A stretch of 64,000 nucleotides of DNA, from the NCBI GenBank assembly GCA_017508485.1, contig JAFVYV010000011.1, positions 84,295 to 148,294 of the forward strand, in the 5' to 3' direction. The notes under the pieces were generated by a model that ran no database searches, was not told the DNA's origin, and saw nothing but the letters and a program-made list of their open reading frames with translations. Below, piece by piece: positions 1 through 8,340 of the stretch (position 1 is the stretch's first letter; the number at the start of each line of letters is the position of its first letter). A program made the translations under genes and the position numbers. This DNA comes from Clostridia bacterium (lineage in GTDB: Bacteria; Bacillota; Clostridia; Christensenellales; Borkfalkiaceae).

Positions 1-2
1 TT

Positions 3-1790
3 TTCCGTTTAGCAAAAAACAAGTTGTTTGAATACTCTTTACTTGACAAGCACATAACTAAAGAAATTTTAATGTCTTTAACGGATATTGAAGATGCAAA
101 CGAATTTGCCGACAACACTTTAAATGTGTTAACCTTAAAGGAAAAGGACTGTCAAGAAGTTTTAGAAACGACTGACACGGTGGAAAGATTGACAAAGTTT
201 GCCACCCTTTTAACAAACGAACTTGAAATTTTAAAAGTGGAAAAGAAGATAGGCAACAAGGTTAGAGAAAATATTGATAAAAGCCAAAAGGAATACTACC
301 TTCGTGAACAAATTAAGGCTATTCACGAAGAACTTGGCGATAACGAAGATGAAAAAGAAAGGTTAAAAGAAGATTTAAGAAAGAAAAATCTTCCTGAAGA
401 AGTGTTAGAAAAGGCACTTGCTGAAATAAATAGGCTTGACAAAATTAACCCTTCTTCACCTGACTATTCTATTATATTAAACTACCTTGACTGGATAAAA
501 CAATTGCCGTTTAACGAAGTTACCGTTGATACGGAAAACTTAAAAGACGCTAAAGAAATTTTAGATAGCGACCATTTTGGGCTTGAAAAGGTTAAGCAAA
601 GAATTGTTGAGTACATTTCCGTACTAAAACTTACTAAAAAGTTAAAAGGCCCTATTTTATGTTTCGTAGGCCCTCCTGGTGTTGGTAAAACTTCTGTTGC
701 AAAATCTATTGCAAGGGCACTTAATAGAAACTTTGTTAGAATGAGTTTAGGTGGCGTAAAAGACGAGTCTGAAATTCGTGGACACCGTAGAACTTACGTT
801 GGCGCAATGCCTGGTAGAATTATAACGGGTCTAAAGAACGCAAAGTCTGCAAACCCTGTATTTTTACTTGATGAAATTGACAAACTTTCATCTGATATAC
901 ACGGCGACCCTGCAAGTGCGCTTTTAGAAGTTTTAGACCCTGAACAAAACACTACCTTTAGAGATAGGTATATGGATATTCCTTACGATTTATCAAAGGT
1001 TATATTTATTACTACTGCAAACTCTTTAGAAACCATACCATATCCGTTACTTGATAGAATGGAAGTTATTGAACTTACAGGCTACACTAACGAAGAAAAG
1101 ATGGAAATTGCTAAAAGGTATTTAATACCAAAAGCGTTAGAAAACAACGGGTTAACCGTTAAAAATCTTACCGTAAAAGAAGATGCTATAAAGGAAATTA
1201 TTGAAGGTTATACTTTAGAAGCCGGGGTAAGAAATTTAGAGCGTGAAATTAATTCTGTTGTAAGAAAGGTTGCAACGAAGTTTGCCGAAGATGAAAATAC
1301 TAAAAAGCAAATTGTTACTAAAAAGGCTGTAAACGAATACTTAGGTATTAAAAAACGCCAAAAAGACCTTGCTTTAACTAAAGATGAAGTTGGTGCGGCA
1401 ACCGGTCTTGCGTGGACTTCAGTTGGTGGTACTACTTTGACCATTGAAGTAGGTTTGATGTCTGGTAAAGGGGACATTATTTTAACGGGTAAACTTGGCG
1501 ACGTTATGAAGGAATCTGCAAGGGCGGCTATAAGTTATATAAGGGCAAATGCAGAAAAGTATAAAATTGATGAAGAAAGATTTTCAAAAACGGATATCCA
1601 TATTCACGTGCCTGAAGGCGCAACCCCTAAAGACGGACCAAGCGCAGGTATAACTATGGCAACGGCAATACTTTCTGCCTTTACTAAGAGGCCTGTAAAG
1701 AAGTTTGTTGCAATGACTGGGGGAAATTACCCTTCGTGGCAAAGTGCTACCTATAGGTGGACTAAAGGAAAAATCACTTGCCGCTTATAG
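3..1790 (+). CDS. lon: ATP-dependent Lon protease, 5'-partial, frameshifted (main fragment)
   Basis: Lon is a cytosolic AAA+ serine protease that degrades damaged and regulatory proteins. The frame is open to the left edge, so the start and roughly 150 residues of the N-terminal domain lie outside the window. Counting from the TTG at 24, a helical N-terminal region runs to about residue 190, Walker A (GPPGVGKT) is near 216-223, Walker B (FLLDEIDK) is near 280, the arginine-rich GHRRTYVGA sensor region lies between them, and the protease domain carries the catalytic serine in DGPSAG. Just after VAMTG the frame is lost at a run of five G (1719-1723). Removing one G restores the conserved [14 protein letters not shown] reading into the next fragment, which holds the catalytic lysine. 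As written, the protein would have a nonsense tail and no complete Ser-Lys dyad. Confidence 0.95.
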   Translation, partial: FRLAKNKLFEYSLLDKHITKEILMSLTDIEDANEFADNTLNVLTLKEKDCQEVLETTDTVERLTKFATLLTNELEILKVEKKIGNKVRENIDKSQKEYYLREQIKAIHEELGDNEDEKERLKEDLRKKNLPEEVLEKALAEINRLDKINPSSPDYSIILNYLDWIKQLPFNEVTVDTENLKDAKEILDSDHFGLEKVKQRIVEYISVLKLTKKLKGPILCFVGPPGVGKTSVAKSIARALNRNFVRMSLGGVKDESEIRGHRRTYVGAMPGRIITGLKNAKSANPVFLLDEIDKLSSDIHGDPASALLEVLDPEQNTTFRDRYMDIPYDLSKVIFITTANSLETIPYPLLDRMEVIELTGYTNEEKMEIAKRYLIPKALENNGLTVKNLTVKEDAIKEIIEGYTLEAGVRNLEREINSVVRKVATKFAEDENTKKQIVTKKAVNEYLGIKKRQKDLALTKDEVGAATGLAWTSVGGTTLTIEVGLMSGKGDIILTGKLGDVMKESARAAISYIRANAEKYKIDEERFSKTDIHIHVPEGATPKDGPSAGITMATAILSAFTKRPVKKFVAMTGGNYPSWQSATYRWTKGKITCRL

Positions 1791-1926
1791 AATGGGTATT
1801 ACCGACGTAATAATTCCAAAAGAAAATCAAAAAGATTTAGTAGAAATACCAAACGAAGTAAAGGAAAAGTTAAACTTTATACCTGTTTCTGACGTAGAAA
1901 AGGTGTTTGAAGTTGCTTTTAGGTAA
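1744..1926 (+). pseudogene. lon: Lon protease C-terminal fragment, downstream of the frameshift
   Basis: This reading frame continues Lon after the shift at 1719-1723. It contains [15 protein letters not shown], in which the lysine of GGLKEK is the second member of the Ser-Lys dyad, then the DVIIPKEN segment and the usual C-terminal helix ending at a TAA. The GTG at 1744 is only where the open frame happens to begin; no ribosome binding site supports separate translation. Together the two fragments make a normal Lon C-terminus, so a single-base insertion (real or from sequencing) is the simplest reading. engB follows after 6 bases, the usual lon-engB order in Firmicutes. Confidence 0.9.
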
Positions 1927-1932
1927 GAAAAA

Positions 1933-2550
1933 ATGATTATTAAAAAGGCGGAATTTATCACTTCCGTTGCGCACGAAAAAGATTTTTTATCTTTTGATAA
2001 ACCTGTAATTGCAGTTGCTGGTAAGTCAAACGTAGGTAAAAGTAGTTTTATCAATATGCTTGCTAATAAAAACAAGTTAGCAAAAACTTCAAACACGCCT
2101 GGTAGAACAAGACTTATTAACTACTTTGATTTTGGCGACTTCGTTTTAGCCGACCTACCTGGTTACGGTTTTGCAAAGGTTAGCAAGACTGAAAAGGACA
2201 AGTGGGCAAGGCTTATGGAACGCTATTTTGAAACAAGCAAAATTGCCAACGTGTTTTTGCTACTTGACATACGCCATAAACCAACTGCTGAAGACGTGCA
2301 AATGGTAAACTATCTTTACCACTACGCACTACCTTTTACCTTAATTGCTACAAAGGCCGATAAGTTAGGCAAGTCAAAAATTAAGCCTGAACTAAAGAAC
2401 TTATCAAACTACTTAAAGGTAGGGGAAAAGAATATTTTAGGCACTTCTGCTGAAACAAGATACGGTAAAGATAGCGTTTTAGAAAGAATAGAAAACATAA
2501 TCAGCGTATATAACGAAGGGGAATACGTTGATACGGAAGAAGAACAATGA
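1933..2550 (+). CDS. engB: Ribosome biogenesis GTP-binding protein EngB/YsxC
   Basis: EngB is a small TRAFAC GTPase needed for late assembly of the 50S subunit. At 205 residues it has the family length. The motifs are G1 GKSNVGKSS (about residue 31), a G2 threonine in NTPGRT, G3 DLPGYGFA, G4 TKADK and G5 TSAE. It follows lon by 6 bases and overlaps the next gene at an ATGA, so these genes are probably cotranscribed. The lon-engB order is common in Firmicutes. Confidence 0.97.
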   Translation: MIIKKAEFITSVAHEKDFLSFDKPVIAVAGKSNVGKSSFINMLANKNKLAKTSNTPGRTRLINYFDFGDFVLADLPGYGFAKVSKTEKDKWARLMERYFETSKIANVFLLLDIRHKPTAEDVQMVNYLYHYALPFTLIATKADKLGKSKIKPELKNLSNYLKVGEKNILGTSAETRYGKDSVLERIENIISVYNEGEYVDTEEEQ

Positions 2551-3227
2551 TTTACGAAATAAGCACGGGGTTAATTTACGAAAAGTTTCTTGAAAATAGT
2601 GAATGTCCCTTATGTGAAATTAGAAAGGTGGTAGAAAAGGGCATAACCGACCAGTTTTTAGGGGAAGCCGTTATGGAAGACCACACAAGGGAAGAAGTTA
2701 ACAAACTTGGTTTTTGTGGTAGGCATTTTGACCTACTTTTTGATAGGCCAAGTAAGTTAGGTCTTGCCCTTCAAATGGAAACACGCGTTAAAAGTTTGAA
2801 TAGGAATTTAACTGAGCCTAAAAACTATAAACAAGCGTTAAAGCAAGTTGAACTCATTGAAAAGGAAAGTAGCACTTGCATTATTTGTAAGCATATTGAA
2901 ATTCTTATGCAAGGCTATTACAAAAAGATTGCAGAAACGTTTGCAAACGAACAAGATTTTAGGGACTTAATAGTAAAAAACAAGGGTTTTTGTTTAGAGC
3001 ATTATAAGGAACTTTTAAGGTCTTCAAAATACGCTAAAGGTAAAACTAAAGAGTATTTAGAAGTGCTATTTTCTTTAGAAAACAAAAGCATTTCAAAAAT
3101 AATAGGGGACTTAAACTGGTTTTGCTTAAAGCACGATTATAGAAATCAGTTAAAGCCTTTAGGCGATGCAAAAGACGCCTTACCAAGAACGAGAATTAAA
3201 CTTTACGGCGACGACAAAAAAGTGTAA
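2547..3227 (+). CDS. DUF6062 family cysteine-rich protein
   Basis: The protein has 226 residues and no recognised enzymatic motif. Cysteine and histidine motifs recur: ECPLC near residue 20, GFCGRH near 57, TCIICKH near 110, GFCLEH near 150, then a WFCLKHDYRN segment and a C-terminal PRTRIKLYG. This pattern matches the DUF6062 family of Clostridia, whose function is unknown. The paired CxxC and CxxH motifs suggest metal binding, which is inference. The start codon overlaps the engB stop (ATGA), implying translational coupling, and a terminator follows directly. Confidence 0.8.
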   Translation: MIYEISTGLIYEKFLENSECPLCEIRKVVEKGITDQFLGEAVMEDHTREEVNKLGFCGRHFDLLFDRPSKLGLALQMETRVKSLNRNLTEPKNYKQALKQVELIEKESSTCIICKHIEILMQGYYKKIAETFANEQDFRDLIVKNKGFCLEHYKELLRSSKYAKGKTKEYLEVLFSLENKSISKIIGDLNWFCLKHDYRNQLKPLGDAKDALPRTRIKLYGDDKKV

Positions 3228-3256
3228 AAGATAGGTTAAAAACCTATCTTTTTTTG
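3228..3256 (+). terminator. Intrinsic terminator after the lon-engB-DUF6062 operon
   Basis: A 10-base perfect stem AAGATAGGTT / AACCTATCTT with a three-base loop is followed by a T run. It begins at the stop codon of the DUF6062 gene. The hairpin faces the convergent tRNA-Leu gene and may also end that transcript, although the T run in that direction is weak. Confidence 0.9.
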
Positions 3257-3341
3257 GTGCCTCTGGTCGGACTCGAACCGACACGGTATCACTACCACAG
3301 GATTTTGAGTCCAGCGCGTCTGCCAGTTTCACCACAGAGGC
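3255..3341 (-). tRNA. tRNA-Leu(CAA)
   Basis: On the minus strand the sequence folds as a class II tRNA with encoded CCA. The acceptor stem is GCCTCTG/CAGAGGC, the D-arm is typical, the anticodon loop CTCAAAA gives anticodon CAA, the variable arm is long (GGTA/TACC) and the T-arm is GTCGG-TTCGAGT-CCGAC. The anticodon stem CTGGA/TCCTG has one mismatch at its second pair (position 28-42, a U-U in RNA), which is unusual. Confidence 0.95.
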
Positions 3342-3360
3342 AAAAAATATTAACATTATC

Positions 3361-3389
3361 TTGCAATTTAATCTTTTTTTTGGTAAAAT
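3361..3389 (+). promoter_or_regulatory. SigA-type promoter of polA
   Basis: TTGCAA (3361-3366), a 17-base spacer and TAAAAT (3384-3389). This predicts a leader of about 85 bases before polA, whose AAGGA ribosome binding site lies just upstream of the ATG at 3483. Confidence 0.65.
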
Positions 3390-3482
3390 TTAATAGATAA
3401 ATATATAAAAGATTAACTACTTGTAAATAATAACATAAAAAACTTCTATTTGCAACTATTAAAGATATTTTAAGGACGTTTT

Positions 3483-6020
3483 ATGGAAAAATTATTATTA
3501 ATTGACGGCAACAGTTTAATAAACCGTGCGTTTTACGCTACTCCACCGCTATCAAGCCCTGACGGTACGCCTACTAACGCAGTTTATGCTTTTTTGAATA
3601 TGCTTTTTAAGGCTATTAGTGATATGAAGCCTACTAATATAGTGGTTGCTTTTGACGTTAAAGCACCAACTTTTAGGCATAATATGTACGCAGACTATAA
3701 GGGTACGAGAAAGCCTATGCCTGAAGACTTAAGACCACAAATTCCACTACTTAAAGAAGTGTTATCTTCAATGGGTATTTTAATCATTGAACAGGCTGGA
3801 ATTGAAGCAGATGATATCATAGGTACAATTGCGCATAAAACGGATATTGAAACTATCATTATAACCGGTGATAAAGACTCTTTCCAACTAATTGATGATT
3901 CAACCAAGGTTTTCTTTACAAAAAGGGGTATTACCGACCTTGATATTTACGACAACCTTAACTTTTTTGAAAAGATGGGTATAACTCCAAGCCAAGTTAT
4001 TGAGTTAAAGGCTTTAATGGGGGACTCTTCTGACAACATACCTGGTATTCCTGGTGTTGGCGAAAAGACTGCAAAAGACCTACTAACAAAGTATGCTAAT
4101 TTAGAAGGCATTTATGCTAATATTGATGAACTTAAAGGCAAGTTGAAAGAAAAGGTAGAAGGTGGCAAAGACCTTGCTTACCTATCAAGAACACTTGCTA
4201 CTATAAACCAAAACACGGATATACCGTTTAGTTTAGAAGGTAGCCGTTTAAAATTCCCTTTACCTTTAGAAGCCAAGGAAACTTTTAACAAACTTGGTTT
4301 TAAAACGCTTGTTAAAAAGGAAGAACTTTTTGTTAAAGGGGAAAATATTAAAGTAGTAACGGAAGTTAAAATAAAAGAACTTTCTTCTTTAGAAGAATTA
4401 AAGGAACTAAAGTTAAACGGCAAGACCTTTTTGTATTTAGACAAAGAACTTAGTTTTTATAACGAAAACTATGCTGAAGTAGAGTTTTTGGTAAAGATAA
4501 AAGAAGGCTTTTTAGACGACGGGGTGGACTATATTGACCTATTAAAATCTTTTAACGATATTTTTAAGGGCGAACTTGTTGTGTTTGACAAAAAGAAGAT
4601 GATGCACACCCTTTGCCCTTACGCTAAGTTAGATGAAAAGGTGGACGACCTACTTTGCTTAAAATATTTGGTGGCTTTTTCAGGAAAGGAAGAAAGTTTT
4701 GAAGAAGTTTTAGATTTTTATGGCGAAGCCGACCTTTATAAAGGTTATGCAATGAGCGTTATTTATAAAACCCTTTACGACAAGTTAGTAAAAGACGGTA
4801 TGCTTTCACTTTACGAAAAGGTGGAAAAGCCACTTATAACCGTGCTTTATGAAATGGAAAAGGCAGGGTTTAAGGTAGATAGCGAAGCGCTTAATCTTTT
4901 AAGCGAAAAGTACCAAAAAGAACTAACTAGTTTAGAAGAAGATATTTTTGCTTTAGCAGGGGAAACTTTTAATATAAACTCTCCAAAACAACTTGGCGTA
5001 ATACTTTTTGAAAAGTTAGGGTTAAAAACGGGCAAAAAAACAAAGAGTGGGTATTCAACCAACGCAGAAGTTTTAGAAAGTTTAGAAAACGCACACCCTA
5101 TAATACCAAGCATACTAAAATATCGTAAAATACAAAAATTAAAGTCAACCTACGTTGACGGATTTAAGCCACTTATCACGAGCGAAGGGTTAATTCACAC
5201 TTCGTTTAATCAATTCGTTACTGCAACGGGTAGGCTTTCAAGCAAAGAGCCAAATTTACAAAATATTCCTATCAGGGAAGAAGAAGGCAGGGAACTTAGA
5301 AAGTTCTTTATTCCAAGAAGCACGGACAATCTTTTGGTAAGCGCAGACTACTCACAAATAGAGTTAAGGCTACTAGCCGATTTTTCAAACTGCACAAAAC
5401 TTATAAACGCGTTCAACAAAGATGAAGACGTACACTCAGTAACGGCAAGTGAAGTTTTCGGCGTTAAAAAGGAAGAAGTTACAAGCGAAATGCGTAGAAA
5501 GGCAAAGGCAGTAAACTTTGGTATAATTTACGGCATAAGCGATTTTGGACTATCAAAAAACGTTAAAACTTCAGTAAAAGAAGCAAGGGAATATATTGAA
5601 AGATACTTTGCTAACTACCCTGAAGTAAAGGAATATATGGATAAAAACGTTGCCTTTGCAAAGGAAAACGGCTTTGTTGCAACTTTACTAAATAGAAAAA
5701 GGTATATTCCAGAAATAAAGTCGCCAAACTTTATACTTCGTTCGTTTGGGGAAAGGGCTGCAATGAATATGCCACTACAAGGCAGTAGCGCAGACATAAT
5801 AAAGGTTGCTATGGTAAACGTTCATAACCGTTTAATAAAAGAAGGGTTAAAATCAAAACTTATACTTCAAGTACACGATGAACTTATTATAGACGCACTA
5901 AAAGAAGAAGTAGAAGCAGTAACAAAACTTTTAACTGAAGAAATGGAAAACGCCGTTAAACTAAAGGTTAAACTAACGGCAGAATCAAAAGTAGGAGAAA
6001 CTTGGTTTGAAGCAAAATAA
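3483..6020 (+). CDS. polA: DNA polymerase I
   Basis: Family A polymerase that removes RNA primers and fills gaps in replication and repair. At 845 residues it is near full length. The N-terminal 5'-3' exonuclease domain (about 1-290) begins LLIDGNSLINRAF and contains the acidic EADDIIGT and GDSSDNIPGIPGVG helix-hairpin-helix segments. The middle region (about 290-430) sits where the 3'-5' exonuclease would be, but I see no DxE active site, so it is probably non-proofreading, as in many Firmicutes. The polymerase domain has DYSQIELR (motif A), RRKAKAVNFGIIYG (motif B) and QVHDEL (motif C). It overlaps coaE by 14 bases. Confidence 0.98.
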   Translation: MEKLLLIDGNSLINRAFYATPPLSSPDGTPTNAVYAFLNMLFKAISDMKPTNIVVAFDVKAPTFRHNMYADYKGTRKPMPEDLRPQIPLLKEVLSSMGILIIEQAGIEADDIIGTIAHKTDIETIIITGDKDSFQLIDDSTKVFFTKRGITDLDIYDNLNFFEKMGITPSQVIELKALMGDSSDNIPGIPGVGEKTAKDLLTKYANLEGIYANIDELKGKLKEKVEGGKDLAYLSRTLATINQNTDIPFSLEGSRLKFPLPLEAKETFNKLGFKTLVKKEELFVKGENIKVVTEVKIKELSSLEELKELKLNGKTFLYLDKELSFYNENYAEVEFLVKIKEGFLDDGVDYIDLLKSFNDIFKGELVVFDKKKMMHTLCPYAKLDEKVDDLLCLKYLVAFSGKEESFEEVLDFYGEADLYKGYAMSVIYKTLYDKLVKDGMLSLYEKVEKPLITVLYEMEKAGFKVDSEALNLLSEKYQKELTSLEEDIFALAGETFNINSPKQLGVILFEKLGLKTGKKTKSGYSTNAEVLESLENAHPIIPSILKYRKIQKLKSTYVDGFKPLITSEGLIHTSFNQFVTATGRLSSKEPNLQNIPIREEEGRELRKFFIPRSTDNLLVSADYSQIELRLLADFSNCTKLINAFNKDEDVHSVTASEVFGVKKEEVTSEMRRKAKAVNFGIIYGISDFGLSKNVKTSVKEAREYIERYFANYPEVKEYMDKNVAFAKENGFVATLLNRKRYIPEIKSPNFILRSFGERAAMNMPLQGSSADIIKVAMVNVHNRLIKEGLKSKLILQVHDELIIDALKEEVEAVTKLLTEEMENAVKLKVKLTAESKVGETWFEAK

Positions 6021-6588
6021 AGTAATAGCGATAACGGGTGGCATAGGCACGGGCAAAAGCACGGTGCTTAGCGCAATAAAAAAACTTGGCTACCCTGTAT
6101 ATTCGTGTGATGAAACTTACGGTGAACTTATAAAAGACAAGGCTTTTTTAACGGAATTAAAAGCCATTTTTCCTGTTGCCGTTGATGAAAATTTTTGTTT
6201 TGACAAGCTCAAGTTAGCAAACGCCGTTTTTAATGACAAAACCAAGCTAAAAAAACTAAACGACTTTACGCACCCTTACATACTAAAAACCATTTTTGAC
6301 AAAATAAAAAATGGTGGCGATACCCTTTCTTTCGTAGAAGTACCTTTACTTTTTGAAGGTGGCTATCAAACCCTTTTTGACGGAGTAATAGTTATTAAAA
6401 GGGATTTAGAAGAAAGGATACTTTCAACCATAAAAAGAAGTGGTCTAACCCGTGAAGAAGTGTTAAAAAGAATAGAAAATCAGTTTGATTATGAAAAATT
6501 AAACGATTTTGCGCATACTATAATCTATAACGACGACCTATCGTTGCTTGAAGAAAAGGTTATAGATGCTATTAAAAAGATTTGTTAG
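6007..6588 (+). CDS. coaE: Dephospho-CoA kinase
   Basis: CoaE phosphorylates dephospho-CoA in the last step of CoA synthesis. The 193-residue protein has the P-loop GGIGTGKST near residue 10, the DFTHP substrate segment and VPLLFEGG. The start is TTG at 6007, supported by AGGAG (5993-5997) nine bases upstream, and it lies inside the end of polA. polA-coaE followed by a lytic transglycosylase is a familiar Clostridia arrangement and suggests one transcript. Confidence 0.95.
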   Translation: MKQNKVIAITGGIGTGKSTVLSAIKKLGYPVYSCDETYGELIKDKAFLTELKAIFPVAVDENFCFDKLKLANAVFNDKTKLKKLNDFTHPYILKTIFDKIKNGGDTLSFVEVPLLFEGGYQTLFDGVIVIKRDLEERILSTIKRSGLTREEVLKRIENQFDYEKLNDFAHTIIYNDDLSLLEEKVIDAIKKIC

Positions 6589-7105
6589 TTTTTTAATTTT
6601 AATATTTTTAGGGTTAACGGTTTTTTTCGCTATCAAGGGAGTTAACAGGGTTATTTATCCAAAAAAGTACCAAAATTTTGCTGAAAGCGTTGGCGAAAAG
6701 TACGGTGTTGACCCCCTTTTTATATACTCCATAATCAAGGTGGAAAGTGGGTTTAAAAAAGATGCCGTTAGCAGTAAAGGGGCAGTCGGTCTTATGCAAA
6801 TAACCCCTTCTACGGCAGAATATATTGCTTTTTCTAAAGGGGTAAAAACTTACGACTTATTTAACGTGGAAACGAATATAGACTTCGGCGTTTTTTACTT
6901 AAAATACCTAATAGATAGGTTTGAAGTTTTAGAAACGGCTATCGTTTCATACAACGCAGGGGAAACAAGGGTAAGCGCTTGGCTAAAAGATAGCGCCTTA
7001 TCTTTAGACGGAAAAAGGCTAAACTACGTGCCTTATAAAGAAAGTAGAGAGTATTTAGAAAAGGTTTTGAAGGCATACGATAAATACAAAAAATTGTACG
7101 GTTAA
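6566..7105 (+). CDS. Membrane-anchored lytic transglycosylase, Slt70-type SLT domain
   Basis: The 179-residue protein begins with a hydrophobic signal anchor (about residues 4-24) followed by an SLT domain. Visible motifs are the catalytic glutamate in IIKVESGF, then SSKGAVGLMQITP and the closing AIVSYNAGE, all typical of soluble lytic transglycosylases that cleave peptidoglycan glycan strands. The start overlaps the end of coaE by 23 bases. It is expected to act on the outer face of the membrane. Confidence 0.93.
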   Translation: MLLKRFVSFLILIFLGLTVFFAIKGVNRVIYPKKYQNFAESVGEKYGVDPLFIYSIIKVESGFKKDAVSSKGAVGLMQITPSTAEYIAFSKGVKTYDLFNVETNIDFGVFYLKYLIDRFEVLETAIVSYNAGETRVSAWLKDSALSLDGKRLNYVPYKESREYLEKVLKAYDKYKKLYG

Positions 7106-7109
7106 ATTA

Positions 7110-7138
7110 TTGACAAATTCACTAAAAGCGTATATTAT
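7110..7138 (+). promoter_or_regulatory. Consensus SigA promoter of tRNA-Leu(GAG)
   Basis: TTGACA (7110-7115), a 17-base spacer and TATTAT (7133-7138), 15 bases before the mature tRNA 5' end. This is a near-consensus promoter, as expected for a stable RNA gene. Confidence 0.85.
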
Positions 7139-7153
7139 TAAAATATAAATTTT

Positions 7154-7236
7154 GCGAGGGTGGCGGAATGGCAGACGCGTACGTTTGAGGGGCGTATGGG
7201 AATCCCGTGTGAGTTCAAGTCTCATCCTTCGCACCA
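7154..7236 (+). tRNA. tRNA-Leu(GAG)
   Basis: Class II tRNA with acceptor stem GCGAGGG/CCTTCGC (one G-T wobble) and encoded CCA. The anticodon stem TACGT/GCGTA closes loop TTGAGGG (anticodon GAG). The long variable arm is GGGAATCCC and the T-arm is GTGAG-TTCAAGT-CTCAT. It has its own promoter and lies between the transglycosylase gene and a structured spacer. Confidence 0.96.
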
Positions 7237-7240
7237 CGTC

Positions 7241-7301
7241 GTGGCAAGGCTGTTTTGTCCACCGTTGCTGTTCGCAACGGCTTGACTTATGAGCCTGCCA
7301 C
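7241..7301 (+). other. Structured spacer RNA immediately after tRNA-Leu(GAG)
   Basis: Five bases beyond the tRNA, an outer stem GTGGCA-AGGCT (7241-7251) pairs with AGCC-TGCCAC (7292-7301). An inner perfect hairpin CCGTTGC/GCAACGG with a five-base loop occupies 7262-7280. It is followed by a separate terminator, so the tRNA transcript carries this fold in its trailer. Its 3' part (TGAGCC, TGCC, ACTC) resembles the structured repeats at 19514 and 21960, but it lacks their inner hairpin. The function is unknown. Confidence 0.45.
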
Positions 7302-7308
7302 TCCTTTT

Positions 7309-7352
7309 ACAAGTAAAATCTTTTGCTCTGCAAAATCTTTTACTTGTTTTTT
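7309..7352 (+). terminator. Terminator of the tRNA-Leu(GAG) transcript
   Basis: ACAAGTAAAA pairs with TTTTACTTGT around an inner TTTTGC/GCAAAA stem, with a symmetric TC/TC internal loop. A T-rich run follows. Confidence 0.85.
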
Positions 7353-7371
7353 ATTTTAAAAAGGTAAGCCG

Positions 7372-7400
7372 TTGATTTTAGTTCTGGTGCGTGTTATAAT
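7372..7400 (+). promoter_or_regulatory. SigA promoter giving a leaderless transcript
   Basis: TTGATT (7372-7377), a 17-base spacer and TATAAT (7395-7400). The expected start of transcription coincides with the ATG at 7407, and there is no ribosome binding site between them. Confidence 0.75.
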
Positions 7401-7406
7401 GTCTGT

Positions 7407-7709
7407 ATGAAAAAGGTAAAAATTACGGTTTTAAGAAAAGCCGACTACAAAGATTTGCAACAAATTTATGAAAACAAAACCAGCCACGCCTGTGATTTAA
7501 GTTTAGGCGATACTTTTATTTACGAAGGGACTAAACCAGACGGCTTATGCGAAAGCGCATTTCAAACAATGCGTTATTTTTTAGAAGAGTTATCAAAAGG
7601 CAACGGCAACTTTTACGACGGGTGGATGAAGAACAAAAATTCTGCCTTAATTTCTTGCAACGACGGGTTTAGACCAGTCAGTTTTTTACTTGAAAGTATA
7701 GATGAATAG
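7407..7709 (+). CDS. TIGR04076 family protein
   Basis: A 100-residue protein. It begins KKVKITVLRK, has a DLSLGDTFIYEG core and a GWMKNKNSALISCNDGFRPVSF end, which is the TIGR04076 pattern. The family is small and cytosolic, and its biochemical function is not known to me. The -10 element ends 6 bases before the ATG, so the mRNA is probably leaderless. The GNAT gene follows after 8 bases and may be cotranscribed. Confidence 0.75.
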   Translation: MKKVKITVLRKADYKDLQQIYENKTSHACDLSLGDTFIYEGTKPDGLCESAFQTMRYFLEELSKGNGNFYDGWMKNKNSALISCNDGFRPVSFLLESIDE

Positions 7710-7717
7710 GTGCGAAT

Positions 7718-8254
7718 ATGTTAACTTTAACAAAAAGGTTTGATTTTATAACTAAACAAAAGATAAAATCTTTATACTTTCGCTCTTTTCCTAAGGTGGA
7801 AAGAAAGCCTTTTAGTATGATAAACAAAATGGTTATGACGGGCGATATGCAAATTTACGCACTTTTTGACGGCAAAACTTTCGTTGGAGAAATGATAGTT
7901 ATACTTTACAAAGACCTTGTACTACTTGACTATTTTGCGATAGAAGAAAAACTTCAAAGCAAAGGGTACGGCACGCAAGCCATAAAACTATTAAAAGAAA
8001 GGTTTACTGGCAAAAAGATTATAATTGAAATTGAAAGTCCACTTGTTTACGCCGACGAACAAAAGAAAAGAAGAAAAGCCTTTTATTTAAGAAACGGCTT
8101 TACTGAACAAGGCTATTTAATCAACCTATTTAGTGTAGAAATGGAAGTATTAACAATAGGTGGCAGGGTAACCTTTAGCGAATATCACGAAATTTTTCCT
8201 AATATATTTAACGACTTCGTGGCAAAGAATATAACCTTTATCAAAAACTTGTAA
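7718..8254 (+). CDS. GNAT family N-acetyltransferase
   Basis: The 178-residue protein has the GNAT acetyl-CoA-binding motif around SKGYGTQAIKLL (about residues 88-99), preceded by the strand VLLDYFAIEE and followed by the FYLRNGF motif near the end of the domain. The fold is clear but the acyl acceptor cannot be told. A terminator lies just downstream. Confidence 0.88.
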   Translation: MLTLTKRFDFITKQKIKSLYFRSFPKVERKPFSMINKMVMTGDMQIYALFDGKTFVGEMIVILYKDLVLLDYFAIEEKLQSKGYGTQAIKLLKERFTGKKIIIEIESPLVYADEQKKRRKAFYLRNGFTEQGYLINLFSVEMEVLTIGGRVTFSEYHEIFPNIFNDFVAKNITFIKNL

Positions 8255-8262
8255 AAAATAAA

Positions 8263-8285
8263 AGCGACTAGTTAGTCGCTTTTTT
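8263..8285 (+). terminator. Terminator after the GNAT gene
   Basis: Perfect inverted repeat AGCGACTA / TAGTCGCT with a two-base centre, followed by six T. Confidence 0.9.
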
Positions 8286-8320
8286 GTTGCTTTTACCTAA
8301 ATATTTAAAATCACTAACTA

Positions 8321-8340
8321 AAAAACGGTCTAAGCCGTTT
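8321..8340 (-). terminator. Terminator overlapping the stop of the EamA gene
   Basis: On the minus strand a short hairpin AACGG/CCGTT is followed by a T run. The stop codon of the permease (8330-8332) lies inside the hairpin. Confidence 0.65.

Noticed and set aside
1208-1477. Antisense and alternate-frame open frames inside lon, polA, dnaE, gyrase-type and other genes.
   Set aside because: They lie inside strongly conserved genes, lack ribosome binding sites, and their products are low-complexity translations of the opposite strand.
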